From contig CM049992.1 of the NCBI GenBank assembly GCA_016630955.3, positions 434,001-498,000 on the forward strand: a stretch of 64,000 nt of DNA, written 5' to 3'. The notes below the pieces were generated by a model, which was not told where the DNA came from, did no database searches, and saw only the letters and a program-made list of their open reading frames with translations. A program made the translations under genes and the position numbers. Below are positions 44,385 to 55,577 of the stretch, piece after piece (the stretch's first letter is position 1; the number at the start of each line of letters is the position of its first letter). Origin of the DNA: Didymella arachidicola. Lineage: Eukaryota; Ascomycota; Dothideomycetes; Pleosporales; Didymellaceae.

Positions 44385-46200
44385 CGATTGTGTTATGATC
44401 TCTGAGGGTGATTATCTCCGCATGTGTGGATCGGCGGAAGAGTCGTCATGGGTTGTAATAACCTGAAAGTGATCTGGGCAATTTGAGCTAGGCGATTGTT
44501 GATAAAGCGAAGGCCATCCCCGTCTCGTGCACCCTTTGAAATTCAGTCTTTGGCAGTTTATCTAACTTTTGAGATCGTGGATCGAAAGGATTGTGAGATC
44601 TCGGTGGAGCTTTTTGAGGGATTCCTCGGTAAGAAAGCCCGACGAAGTTGGCTTTCCGGAGAACTCGTCCCGGCCAATAGGAAGCTTTGTCAGCTTTTAT
44701 AACATGTTTTGTTAAATATGCGTAGCGTGGGTGGATGCGCCGGTCAATATCAGAGCAAGGGGTGGAAGCCTGTTAGAAGCTGGGACCTACGAGAAGACAC
44801 TCGCACGAAGCCTTTGGCGACATTCTGCCATGCCGACTTTCAAACAGAAAACGCCGCGGCCTGTTTTCCCAGCTATTTTCCCTGATGCATTACAGCAATC
44901 ACTTCGCGTCGGTTTAAATAGTCCTCAGAGCTAACCATAGGTATGCAGCCCATATTTTTTAGCCTTCATGCTTCGCTTTCTGGTGTTTTTGTGGGACAAA
45001 TGCTTCGTGGATGCTTCAGCACGGCTTGACCGATTCGCTTGAGACAAATGCTGCGACCATCGTGCCCAGGTTTTCCTGTCTCTTCCAGCGGACCTCTAGG
45101 TTGTCTGGGGTAGCTTGCATGTTGCGATGTGAAGGTTGGTAATGCTCGACCTCACCAAAGGAGACGAGCATAAGTGTACGGCAAGAGCCATCCCCGGGCG
45201 CTTTGCAACACTACACAAGAGCTGGACGTGATTTAGAGCAAATGTCAGCAGATGACTCCTCGGACATGGCCTCACGTTATAATGCATCGAGCTCTGACGT
45301 CATTCACCCTTCACAGACCACCTTGATCTTCGAAGCCCGTCATATAGCCGCAAGGTTCCCATTAAGACTGCAGGGCTCCATGCATCTGATCCCATTGCGC
45401 AGCGGAGTATCGATGTATCGCGCGCGACGAGGCTCGACGACGATCTAGGAGGTACGTCATTGATGGCTGGTCGAAACTGATGCCATACCTATGGTACGCA
45501 GAATAGAACGGGATAAAAGAGTCGGCGCAAGTAGTCCGGATAGCAGGTCGCTGGCCATTGTCAGCCTCTCTACTGATCAGTGGTGTCATTGACGTGATTG
45601 TAAGCCTGAAAGCGGAGACCAACCCCCACAGCATCGCCTGGCCACCTCGATATAATGCTCAAGATTGCCCTTGCCCTAGAACACGGTCTGGTAGTCATCA
45701 TTCGAGATGATGGGCTGCTGTTGCATAGGTAGTGCCGCTCGTCGCCGACGTCCAACAGTCGCTGCCCAGGTGATGGATCCAGGCCATGCAGGGCTGCAAG
45801 AGAACAGTATTGCAACAGCTTCCCTTCATCTCCAGGGCTTGTTTGCGTTGAACCTGCGGTTGGTTCATTAAATCTTTACGCAGCTTAACTCCGACAGGCT
45901 GACCTGTTGTACGCATCAAGTGTGCCTTTTGCCATTACTGATATTCAAGATGCCAGCGGCGCTGTTGGATGTTCGAAGGTGGCAAGGTGCTTCGACTTTC
46001 AGACATCTAGGAAGAGGCCGGATCCGCAGGACTCAGAAACACCCCTAAAATTTTCAAACATCCCTCAACGGTCTCGAACGCCTGCAATATTTCAGAAAGT
46101 AAGCTTCGGATATTTGACTGGAGTGTGCGCGACCTTCGTATTCGCCCCGCTCGTAGTTTGATGTTGCCAATTGAATTGCTTTTGGATGAACGGGCGGAAC
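44385..46200. other. intergenic region left of the transposon
   Basis: 1.8 kb without a supported gene. 45360-45920 on the minus strand has broken, weakly protein-like stretches in changing frames, perhaps old decayed coding DNA, but nothing that can be named. Confidence 0.4.
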
Positions 46201-46202
46201 TA

Positions 46203-46245
46203 CCGTGTCCGTGCACTCAATGCACGCCGTCAGTCAATGCACGCG
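46203..46245. repeat. left terminal inverted repeat, 43 bp
   Basis: Begins ccgtgtccgtgcactcaatg and is the exact reverse complement of 48291-48333. Inside it, cgtgca-ctcaa-tgcacg forms a small palindrome, and tcaatgcacg occurs twice, 18 bases apart, a likely transposase-binding arrangement. Confidence 0.95.
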
Positions 46246-46292
46246 ATCGCGATTTCGTCCCAACTTCGCACCCCCCACAACTCAACGCCACG

Positions 46293-48182
46293 ATGACTAT
46301 GGAAGAAGCCCTTGCAGAGCTAGATGCTCTTAACTCTAGCGAAGAAGTTTGCTACGCGACAATAGCTAAAAAGCATAGTGTTAATCGCTCAACGTTGTCG
46401 CGCAAGCACCGAGGTGTCAGCGGGTCGCGTGCAGAGGCAGGTTTAGCACGTCGCAATCTTCAACCAGAACAGGAGGCAGAGCTTGTGACGTATCTGGAGG
46501 GATTGACAGAGCAAAAGTTACCTCCTACAAGAGAGATGGTGCAGAATTACGCGTCTGATATCGCTGGACACCCTGTCTCCGAGAGCTGGGTCACACGCTT
46601 CCTCCACCGACACCAAGATGAGCTTACATCCCAATGGAGCACTTCTATGGATCGACAACGCCACGCTGCTGACTCTAGTGATAAGTACAAGGTGTACTTT
46701 GAACAGCTAGGCAGCAAAATCAACTTCTACGAAGTGGAGCCTGAGCATACGTACAATATGGATGAGAAAGGCTTCATGGTTGGAGCCGTTGGCAGACAGA
46801 AGAGGATCTTTAGCAGGAGGCTGTTTAAGAAGAAGCAGTTTAAGCAGATGCTGCAGGATGGTAATCGTGAATGGATAAGCTTGTTAGCGTGTGTATGCGC
46901 TGACGGCACAGCGTTGCCGCCAGCTCTCATTTACGCAGCTGACTCAAAGAACATACAAAACACATGGGTAGAGGATGTGAAGGTAGGAGAACATATGGCC
47001 TTCTTTGGAGTATCAGGCAGTGGCTGGTCAAACGATGGGCTTGGTCTTGCCTGGCTCCAGCAGGTGTTTGAGCGCTTCACAACAGCCAAAGCTCGGAGAA
47101 AGTACCGCCTGTTGCTTGTAGATGGCCACGGGAGCCACCTAACAGAAGAGTTTCTGGAGTATTGCCACAGGCATAAGATACTGTTAGGTATCTATCCACC
47201 TCACAGCACGCACACGCTGCAGCCGCTTGATGTGGTAATGTTTAAGCCTCTCAGCACAGCATACTCAAAGAAGCTGGCAACACGCCTTCACAAGCATCAA
47301 GGCCTAGTGCCTGTAACTAAAGCTGACTTCTTTGGCCTGTTCTGGGATGCTTGGGCAAGCAGCTTCACTGCAAAGAATATCTTTAGCTCGTTCAAGGCGA
47401 CAGGTGTACACCCATTTAACCCCAATGTTATACTCGATCGCTTCACCAACGACGACTCAGACACCTCTAGCAACGCTTCAGAGGAAGCTCCTACATACGG
47501 CGGCGAGGCATGGCAGAAACTGAATACAGTCATAAAACGCGCGTTGAGTAGTGCCTCAGAGAAGGACGCATCTATTGTTCGGCAATCGCTCCACCACATG
47601 GCTATACAGAACACCCTTCTACAGAGCGAAAATGAGGGCCTGCTTGACGCTCTTACTGTTAAGAAAAGGAGAAAGATGAAGGGCAAGTCTCTAGACCTGC
47701 TGCAACACTATGAGTACTGGGGGCCTTCAATGATGTGGACTCCTCGGTCATTCAGGGAAGCCAAGACCCGCATGAGGCTTGCAAGGGAGGAGCGAGAGGC
47801 AGACGAGAAGGAGAAAGCTGACATGAGGGAGCTTGCTAAGGCTAATAAGCTATACAATGAGAAGATTGCGCAGGAGAAGCGTGATGCGCGCGCAAGGGAG
47901 AAGGAAGAGCGTGACCAGCAGAAGGCTAGGAAGGCTAAGGAAGTCGCTGAACGCAAGGCTGAGAGAGAGCGTCAAAGGCAAGCTCGCAACTCTCAAAAAG
48001 CTATACGAAAGCCCTCTATAGGCAAGCGCAAGGCTCTGGAGAAAGAAGCACCAAAGAAGAAGCAGAAACGTAGTGCTGGGGATGATGTAGCTGGTGCCTC
48101 GCGCATAGCGCGTACGCCAACACCTCCACACCAAACCAACACTCGCGGCCGCAAAATCCTTCGGCCAAGAAAGTTTTGGTAA
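46293..48182 (+). CDS. pogo/Fot1-like transposase
   Basis: DDE transposase, 629 residues, one exon. The start at 46293 (acgATGacta, MTMEEALAELDALNSSEE) lies just inside the left repeat; the frame is open back to 46125 but that would run through the repeat and outside the element. N-terminal helix-turn-helix of the Psq/CENP-B type (YATIAKKHSVNRSTLSRKHRG), a second HTH (LPPTREMVQNYASDIAGHPVSESWVTRFLHRH), then the DDE core: first Asp in YNMDEKGFMVG, second in LLLVDGHGSHL, third in HTLQPLDVVMF, with the spacing of the DD(30-35)D group. The C-terminus is a long Lys/Arg/Glu coiled coil (EKEERDQQKARKAKEVAERK) and a basic tail. No stop or frameshift breaks it. Confidence 0.95.
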   Translation: MTMEEALAELDALNSSEEVCYATIAKKHSVNRSTLSRKHRGVSGSRAEAGLARRNLQPEQEAELVTYLEGLTEQKLPPTREMVQNYASDIAGHPVSESWVTRFLHRHQDELTSQWSTSMDRQRHAADSSDKYKVYFEQLGSKINFYEVEPEHTYNMDEKGFMVGAVGRQKRIFSRRLFKKKQFKQMLQDGNREWISLLACVCADGTALPPALIYAADSKNIQNTWVEDVKVGEHMAFFGVSGSGWSNDGLGLAWLQQVFERFTTAKARRKYRLLLVDGHGSHLTEEFLEYCHRHKILLGIYPPHSTHTLQPLDVVMFKPLSTAYSKKLATRLHKHQGLVPVTKADFFGLFWDAWASSFTAKNIFSSFKATGVHPFNPNVILDRFTNDDSDTSSNASEEAPTYGGEAWQKLNTVIKRALSSASEKDASIVRQSLHHMAIQNTLLQSENEGLLDALTVKKRRKMKGKSLDLLQHYEYWGPSMMWTPRSFREAKTRMRLAREEREADEKEKADMRELAKANKLYNEKIAQEKRDARAREKEERDQQKARKAKEVAERKAERERQRQARNSQKAIRKPSIGKRKALEKEAPKKKQKRSAGDDVAGASRIARTPTPPHQTNTRGRKILRPRKFW

Positions 48183-48290
48183 GAAAGTTTGTTCTATAGG
48201 TTGATAGAATGCTCCACTAAGTTATCCTGTAATACAAGCTGTTGTGTGTGGCTCTACAGCCTCAAGTCTCTGTAGCCCGTTTTGGTGATG

Positions 48291-48333
48291 CGCGTGCATT
48301 GACTGACGGCGTGCATTGAGTGCACGGACACGG
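48291..48333. repeat. right terminal inverted repeat, 43 bp
   Basis: Exact reverse complement of 46203-46245, ending gtgcacggacacgg immediately before the TA duplication. Confidence 0.95.
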
Positions 48334-48335
48334 TA

Positions 48336-49569
48336 CCTACCCTAAGGAATCAGCTTTTGCGTTGCTTCAGCGCCATTCGATCATGCACTTCTGACAACGT
48401 CACGAAGCCATTTGCAACGCCCATGTTGGCATTGCACGCTGCACAAGGCGACGCAAAGAATCATGCACTCTTTGATATAGTACCGGTCGGTACGGAATGC
48501 TGAAATACTAAACGCCTGAGGGACAGGCGATCTAACCGGCTGCGTCAAGGTGACTTGGCTGGTGAATGTAGAAGGGCTTCAAAGCTCTTGCCTCCAAATG
48601 CGTGTCTACAGTAGTACGTGAAGCAGCGAACTGCCAAGCGTACAGATAGTGTCTGCTACACACATCGGAGCAAACCTTGCGGGCTTCGCTTGGAAGCGCA
48701 AGAACAAGCCGATACGTCTGACGATGATATGAACGTCCCGCCCATGAGCAAGGTAGATCGGAGATACTTGATGACTTTGTAGTCTTCCGAGAAAATGAGG
48801 GAGACAATAGCAAGACCCGGCCGAATTGGCAGCTGCAATTGTGGGTGAGGAACTTCTGGGTAGAACTTGGACGGAGCTGGAGACAATCGCTAGATTGTCC
48901 GACGATAGTCAGGCTGCTATTCAAGAAAAATGGCATTTCATAAGGCAGGTGGCGTCTTGTACTGGTACTTGTGATGGCCATTGGTGTACTAACCTTTTTC
49001 CCAAAGAACTTTGTGACTGTTTCGATCATACCCCTTATATTCAACGCTGAAAAAGCTCTGGTCCTTCAACTTCGCGTTGCCTTTTCGCAGTCAGACGTAT
49101 CGCTGTTCCCTTGCTGGCAAAATCAGTCCACACTTGCGTTCAAGAGTTCGCACGAAACTCAGATATTTGTGGGAAATAGGTAGGAGTACGTTATTTTTCC
49201 GGCACTAACATCATTTCTAGGACATGTGTTGGTGCTTGTGGACCGCAGTACATTGGCAACGCACGATGTGCTCGCTGCAAGCAAGATACATTATCAAGCA
49301 GTATATCAAGTGGAAGGTAGATAGCTACTATCACCATCAGGGTCAGCTATAGACCAAACATCACTTTATGGGGACATACATGATGAAGTATGATTAGGCT
49401 TCTTTCATCGTTGATATGATATAGTTCCAGGTCCGCTAATAACTGAGCAAAACTCCAGCAAATATTGAATAACTTTCCCCAGATTATGTATCACACGAGT
49501 GTACCCTTCTAAGGACATTCTACAACAACGCGCATGTACAAAAGAAACCCAGGCCTCCTTGCTGACTCC
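48336..49569. other. intergenic region right of the transposon
   Basis: No intact gene. On the plus strand about 48720-48940 one frame reads like protein (DDFVVFRENEGDNSKTRPNW then QLQLWVRNFWVELGRSWRQS) but has no start, no splice partner and stops quickly; probably a remnant. The rest is AT-rich and featureless. Confidence 0.4.
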
Positions 49570-50594
49570 TTAACGACCAACGACCATCTCCATGTCTGAA
49601 CTCCCATCGAGGCTCTTACCTCGAGGGGCCTTCTTGTTCTTGCCAATCGTATTACCCAGCGCAGGGAAGCAGTAACCGGGATGGAATACCGTGAGAAAGC
49701 CGACACTGAGAACGATCATCACGCCCTCAAGCACAATGAACTCAACCTCATTGCGCATCAGCTCGCTCCTCCAACCACCAGTCAGCTCGGGGATACGGTA
49801 GACGCATCTAATGAATATTCCCAAGTATGCGACGCCAACAGCCAACATGAAGCAGCGGAAAGGTGTCGAATTAAATAGTCTGACTGACTCGGCTGAAAGC
49901 TGGTCACGACGGCGGTGCGTGCGGATAGCGTATTCGACGAGAAAGTATCCGAAGAATGCGAGGATGACAACTTGGAAGATGACACCAGCAATCATTAGGT
50001 TGGTACCAATGTCCTGGGCGGTGGAGCCTGGGTCGCCGGCCGATGCCAGACCGCCTCCAGCACCCTGGAGCACAAGCGAGAGGAGATCACCGCAGATGAA
50101 AATGTAGGTGTACCAAGCAGGTCGCAGACGAGACCATGACTCTCCGAAAGTGAGGACGACGTGCTTGAGCGTAATGTAGATACCAGCCGCAATGAAAGCG
50201 GGACTGATGATCAGGCAGCAAATCTGACTCATGAACCCGGCATCTGCGAAGGGATCATTGTACCTACATGATACAATCAGCCACTATTTTGTCTGTATTG
50301 AGAGTAGATGGGGAGAGCTGCTTACATCATGATTCTACCGCCATAGCCAACGGCCTCACCGAGACAGCCCAGGCACAAGGCAATCATGAACGTCCATGTT
50401 TTATAGCGTATGCCTTGGACGAGCTGGACGATGAAACAGAGCGCGAAGAAGGCTGCAAAGAAGCCGTTGGCGCCAAGCGAAGGGTAGTATCCGTAAAGAG
50501 TGCCTTCGATGATACACTCAACCTGTATTCCGTTCCAGTCGACGATTTGGCCGACCTTAGTACATGTGTCCGGGTTGGGGGGTGGAACAGTCAT
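49570..50594 (-). CDS. RTA1-family membrane protein
   Basis: Seven-helix fungal membrane protein of the RTA1 family (yeast Rta1, Rsb1), associated with resistance to 7-aminocholesterol and export or flipping of long-chain bases and lipids. Exons 50326-50594 and 49570-50263 (62-bp intron), 320 residues; the join gives GRIMMYNDPFADAGFMSQ. The start at 50594 (MTVPPPNPDTCTK) is the family-typical short polar leader; the frame is open further upstream without signal. Signatures: YYPSLGANGFFAAFFALCF, EAVGYGGR, a SPAFIAAGIYITL helix, FICGDLLSLVLQGAGGG and FRCVYR-type FIRCVYRIPELTGGW. The tail is short and basic (IGKNKKAPRGKSL). Substrate unknown. Confidence 0.92.
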
Positions 50595-51078
50595 GTCGAA
50601 TGGTATCTGTGTTGGCCGACAAGGGGCACTTATGTTGATCGCGGGGTGGTGGAGAGGCTGCGTGGACTGTCTCAACTCTGGATGTGAAAGTGACAGATCG
50701 TGTTTGTGATGAGTAGGATATTCAAACGAGGAAATCTAGGTGCCTTATATCTACAAGATACTGTTTGGCAGTGCATCCAGAGCACTGTATGCGATGCTAA
50801 TTTCGACGCACTGCGTCTATACTGTGGAGACATCGTACAGGGTGACGAATGTACCTCTAATATCCCAAAAGAGCTCGAAGTGCGATGCATTTCGCACATT
50901 TGCACTCCTCGTCGCACGGCTTGGCTGTTCGGCGGCAGAGCGCTCCCCCGACTTCTCGCATGATGGACTGAAACAGGTCTAGCAGCTTCCCTGAAGATAC
51001 GGTGTGGCGCTCAAGGCCTCCAGCTATTGGCTCGTTCGCACTTGACCTTCGATGCATGGCGGAGCGGCGAAGCAACTC
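50595..51078. other. intergenic region
   Basis: Upstream region of the RTA1-family gene; no gene or element recognised. Confidence 0.4.
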
Positions 51079-52160
51079 TCAAGAAGATCGGTTGTCAGCG
51101 AGTAACGACGTGTGAGAGCCAGCGATGGATCGGAACGCGCTGTCGGAGTAGGTTTCGACCGGGGAGAATGCTACGGCCGTGCATTGCGGGCTTAGCTTCA
51201 CCGGATCGTCAGCTACAGGCCAACGAGGCACACAAGAACCCGCGTGGACCAGTCGTGTAGAGGTGAGACTCGCATGAATGGCAGATTCAGGCGTGGCTTT
51301 GGCTTGCTTATCTTGACGTGTCCTGAGGCTGGAGTGCACTGCCTTGGGTGCCTGAACGGTCGGAGGGTCCAGGGGTTCGGGTGCTTCGCCAGCGCCTCGC
51401 CAGTCTGACGAGCGCCTGAACAGGCAAAAGGACTTCAAGTGATGAGAATTCTTCAACGTCCCAAGCTCATTCGCAGATCTAATCACAGCGTTACCGTCCC
51501 TTGAGTTTACCAAGACTTTGACGCCAACATTGGCGTTGGGGTTGAAGGGTTAAAGCTGTGGGCGGGCTGTCAGATCCGCCGACATCCGCTGTTCAGCCCT
51601 ACAATAGTCTAAATTGCAATCTAATCCTCGGTCTTGTTCACCCACAACCCAAACTTTGACCTTGGCACCTTGTACGTCCTCCATGAGTCTCCTGTACATG
51701 CGATGAACGCGACGTGTGCTTGTATAGCCCTCTGGCAACACGTCGTTGCGTAGGCGGACCAAGTAAAGATCAGATCGAGCTTAGCCGTCCGCCAGCAAGA
51801 GAGCAATGCACAACTCCCTGGCTTTCAGTGCTTGTTCAGAGTTCATCTACTGCTGCTCTTCGTCGAGACTGCGACTCTGTTGCGTTGGTAAGAGGAGAGA
51901 CGAGAAGCACAAGGGCCAGCATCGTAGCTGACTTGGGTCACGTGCGCTTACTTGCTGCTCGATCTTGCGACCAGCCTCGGCCTCTCTCTTCTTTGTGGGA
52001 CAGAGATACTTACCAACAGCCGCTCTGTTGGCTACAAAAAGAAGTCGGTTACCAGACCGACCCGGTAGATGCAAGGCGTCAAGGACTTCAGGGAAAATAT
52101 TGGAGAGTCGGTGCAGGTGACATGAAGCAGAACAACGAGTTCCTAAACGGTATTATGAAT
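51079..52160 (-). pseudogene. RIP-type degraded gene, unknown family
   Basis: A minus-strand reading frame continues for about 330 codons from roughly 52157 to 51079. It includes RLSNIFPEVLDALHLPGRSG, NRLLFVANRAAVGKYLCPTK, a possible 75-bp intron (GTAAGC...ACAG), MNSEQALKARELCIALLLAD, LYLVRLRNDVLPEGYTSTRR, VHRMYRRLMEDVQGAKVKVW and DRGLDCNLDYCRAEQRM. Three stops interrupt it: TAG after DEEQQ, TAA after LLADG and TAA after ARPQL. Each is one C-to-T step from CAG or CAA in a CpA context, the change RIP favours. The frame right of 52370 (52638-52378) is in the same phase and may be another part. The family is not recognised. Confidence 0.55.
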
Positions 52161-52639
52161 GCCAAAGAAGAAAAGGTGAACTAAGTGCATCGAAGGGGTG
52201 ACGTTGCGATGCTTATGCCCATCGTGACATGCTGCTGAGCGACGAGCTGCAGGGCTAAACGACCCGTGGACGACATCTAGCAGGCGGGCTCGCGAGGCGC
52301 CGGTTCCAAAGGCTCCGAGACGCAGCTAGGGGAATGTTGTGGGAACCAGCACGTTGATGAGCTCGTCTGTGGCTCAACTACAATGCGCCATCGACGACAT
52401 GTCGGCTCTCCATGCGAAGTCCGGTATTGATTCGAGCTTCAAGCCTGGTGTTAGCAGCCACAGGTCCCCGGGTGGCGATGATCTGCACTCTTCCGCTTCT
52501 CTTGTACCCCGCACTAGTGCCAGGCACAGCTTCGTCAACAGCCTCATCCTTTGTTCTCTGAAGCTCAAATCGAAAAATAGAGCCGCGGTAACACGAATCA
52601 TGCGAGAAGACGAGTTTGTGGTATGCGTATGCCATCAAG

Positions 52640-53103
52640 CATGTGCTACATATCGGTGAACAGTTCGTTGTTCAGATGGACAGCTGTCTCGCCACGGTTC
52701 GGTACCTCAACCTTGGAACATTCGGATGTAGATCATCATCATCAGTCTAGGTACCGTTATTTCTAGTATAATTTGCACTAACGGAACACCATTGGGGCCA
52801 TGTCTATCCACGCCACCACATGCAGGTTACGCTTGAGGCTCAAGGCGAATTACCCTTTGTAGCTAGATGCTAGCCTATTCTCGCGAAGGCATGCCGTTTG
52901 GGCATAGATCGACAGCAATTAAGCAAAGGAGATCCGAATTCTCAAAAGCTTGTCTGTCAGACAGCATCATGGCAGATGGTAGGGCCATGGGGCGTCCGGC
53001 TAGGCGGCAGCTGGACTTCCTTCTGCTACGTTAACCACCAGTATATTATACTTTACAGAATCCCTCCCCTAAATACAACGAACGTTCTTCACCATAAAAC
53101 ACA
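52640..53103. promoter_or_regulatory. upstream region of the multicopper oxidase
   Basis: No gene. A TATA-like stretch (gtatattatactttacag) lies at about 53041-53058, some 50-60 bases before the ATG at 53104, so it could serve as the core promoter or lie in a short leader. Confidence 0.4.
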
Positions 53104-54869
53104 ATGTTGAATCTCATATTGTCCTTATTGGCAGCTTACGCCACGCTGTCTTCTGCGAAGACAGTGACTTACAGCTTTGACATTGGCTGGGTTACAGCAG
53201 CGCCTGATGGCTACTCCAGACAGGTCATTGGTATCAATGATCAATGGCCGTAAGCCATTCCGATCGCACGCTCTATCAAATCTTAACATATCACAGTATA
53301 CCCATGATCGAAGCTGATCTAGGCGACACTATCGTTGTTACTGCCAAAAATTCTCTTGGGAACCAGGCTACATCGCTCCATTTCCATGGCATGTTCCAGC
53401 AAAGCACTGCTCAATCCGATGGGCCAGTTTCCCTCACTCAGTGCGCTATCCAGCCCGGAGATTCGTATACATACACTTTCATTGCGAACCCAGCAGGCAC
53501 GCATTGGTACCACTCGCACAACAAGGGACAGTATCCTGACGGCCTTCGTGGAAAGATGGTCATTCACGACACGAAATGGGAGTCAAGCCTGAACATCGAT
53601 AGTCAGATGACATACAGCATGTCCGACTGGTAGGTTGTTTCTATATCTGGCCTTCAAGATACTGTTAACCCCATGTCCAGGTATCACCGGCAAATGTCTG
53701 ACATCATCAACGACTATGTGAGCCCTAGCAATACGGATGGTAGCTTTGCTTCTCCCGACTCCATCCTCTGGAACGACAAAAAGCAGGCGCAGGACATACA
53801 GATCGCTGCTGGAAAGCGATACCTTCTTCGTATTGTTAATGTCGGCGGCCTGGCCTGTGGTCAATTCCATATCGAAGGCTACACGCTCAGTATGGTTGAG
53901 GTTGATGGCGTGCAAGTTCAGCCTCAAAACGCCGATACCATCGTCATCTGTGCAGGTCAGAGTTACGGTGTTGTCGTACAAGGGAAACCATCTTCATTGG
54001 GCTCCTCAGCGAATGCGAACTACATCGTCAAGCTCTCAACGGACATGTTCACACAAGGCATTCCTCCGGCAAGTCAGATTACGATCATCGGTAACATTGT
54101 GCAAAGTCTTCTTGGCAGCCTTCTCAGCATCATTACCAACCTGCTTTCACTGAATTGGGTCCCAGCGGCTACGTTCGACGACTTCAACCTCAAGCCGCTT
54201 GATGGTCAGAAGCTGCTTTCGCCCGTCAGCAACAAAATCGAGCTCAGCACAAATCAGACTTATTACTCAGGTATTGGCACTCGTATTGGTCTCGGGCCGC
54301 AACCTTGGGTGCCTGCTAAAGTTCCTTCGCTCTTCACCGCATTATCGACTGGAGCTGCTGCCATGGATCCCGCCACATACGGCCCTGGTGTCAACCCATG
54401 GGTCGTCAAATCTGGTCAAGTCGTTCAAATCCACCTCCAGAACCCGACTCCTTACCCACACCCTATGCATTTACACGGCCATGTCTTCCAGGCTGTAGCT
54501 CGCGGTACCGGAACATGGAGCGGCGACGAAAGCTCTTTGCCGTCTGTGCCTCTGAAGCGGGACGGTTTCGTGGTCCCAGCAAACGGTTACATCGTCCTCC
54601 GCTTCCAGGCCAATAACCCCGGAGTGTGGTTCTTCCATTGCCATATCGATCTTCATCTCGTTGGTGGTATGGCAGCGACAATTATCGAGGCACCAGATGT
54701 CCTCCAGAGTCAGCAGTCAATTACACCAGCGTCTCAGGGTCTCTGTGGCAGCAACCCCTCAAAAGGCAACTGTAATGCTGGCTCAGGTGCTATTTCGGCC
54801 AGTAGCGCTGCAAGTCAATGTAACAATGTGTTGAACTTCAAGGGCCCGTACAACGCCGTTGTTTCTTGA
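53104..54869 (+). CDS. secreted multicopper oxidase, Fet3-like
   Basis: Multicopper oxidase oxidising Fe(II) or phenolic substrates with O2. Exons 53104-53249, 53297-53629 and 53681-54869 (introns 47 and 51 bp), 555 residues. Joins read NDQWPIPMIEADLGD and YSMSDWYHRQMSD. Signal peptide MLNLILSLLAAYATLSSA. All four copper-binding clusters are present: HFHGMFQ, HWYHSHNKGQYPDGLRGKM, HPMHLHGHVFQAV and HCHIDLHLVGG. The GPVSLTQCAIQPG and GQYPDGLRG strings are closest to Fet3-type ferroxidases, but unlike yeast Fet3 there is no C-terminal membrane anchor, and no Ftr1 permease is seen in the window. So it is a soluble extracellular enzyme, either ferroxidase-like or laccase-like; the choice cannot be made from sequence alone. 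Confidence 0.92.
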
Positions 54870-55577
54870 AGCGATAGCTAGTCGTCTCATACTTGTGTAG
54901 CGTTCTGCAATTCCAAAATCCTTCTTCTCGCCCAGTACGTTGCGAAACAATAAGCTATAACGTCACGTGTTCAGCGCGCTCAAAAATATGAAATGCCCAG
55001 AATACATTCAATGCTGCAAATGTTTCCTTGGCGGTTTGCGTTCTGTCGGTTGGAACTGCCTGGCTGTCTCAGTTACTGCGGGGTCCGGCTTCGGTGGCCG
55101 AAAACTTTGGGAAGGCGCCGGGCACTGGGCGTTTGATCTTCATACCTCTTACACTTCACATTGGGTACACACTCATGATGTTGCTTCCAGAACCGATGCT
55201 CATCCACTCGTCATGGTCATTGCTGGGCTTTCAGAGCGTTCAAAAAGTGCGTAGAAACGTGGTCGCGCACTCGATGATGATGCGCTTGAGGCGTGCGCTG
55301 GCTTCTCTGCCAGGCGGTGGTCATTGTGCATCCCCGAGAGCTTTTGCCGGGCGAGGGTTGTTTACTTGTTGGCCTGATACACTCATCAGGCATGTTTCTG
55401 ATATAAGCTCAAGGTTTCTTACCTGTTCTGTACACAAGAGACGTCTACCCGCGCAGATGCGTTTCACCCCTCGCTGCACCACGACCTCGTGTTTCACATC
55501 CGCAATCCAGATCCTCACGCTGCGCGTGGATGTTGACTTCTTAATGACCTTGATCCTTTGATCCCTCTGCTGCAGAC
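54870..55577. other. intergenic region
   Basis: 3' flank of the oxidase and promoter of the SET gene. Frames at 54967-55561 have no recognisable content. Confidence 0.45.

Larger units (their letters stand above)
46201..48335. mobile_element. complete pogo/Fot1-like DNA transposon with TA target duplication
   Basis: The element proper is 46203-48333 (2131 bp), flanked on each side by TA (46201-46202 and 48334-48335), the target duplication of the Tc1/mariner/pogo superfamily. It has perfect 43-bp terminal inverted repeats and one uninterrupted transposase gene. Identical ends and an intact gene indicate recent insertion with little or no RIP damage, in contrast to the decayed frames elsewhere in the window. 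Confidence 0.95.

Noticed and set aside
48532..49044. 170-codon minus-strand frame right of the transposon
   Set aside because: No domain, poor composition, and the opposite strand is the one with protein-like segments; treated as non-coding.
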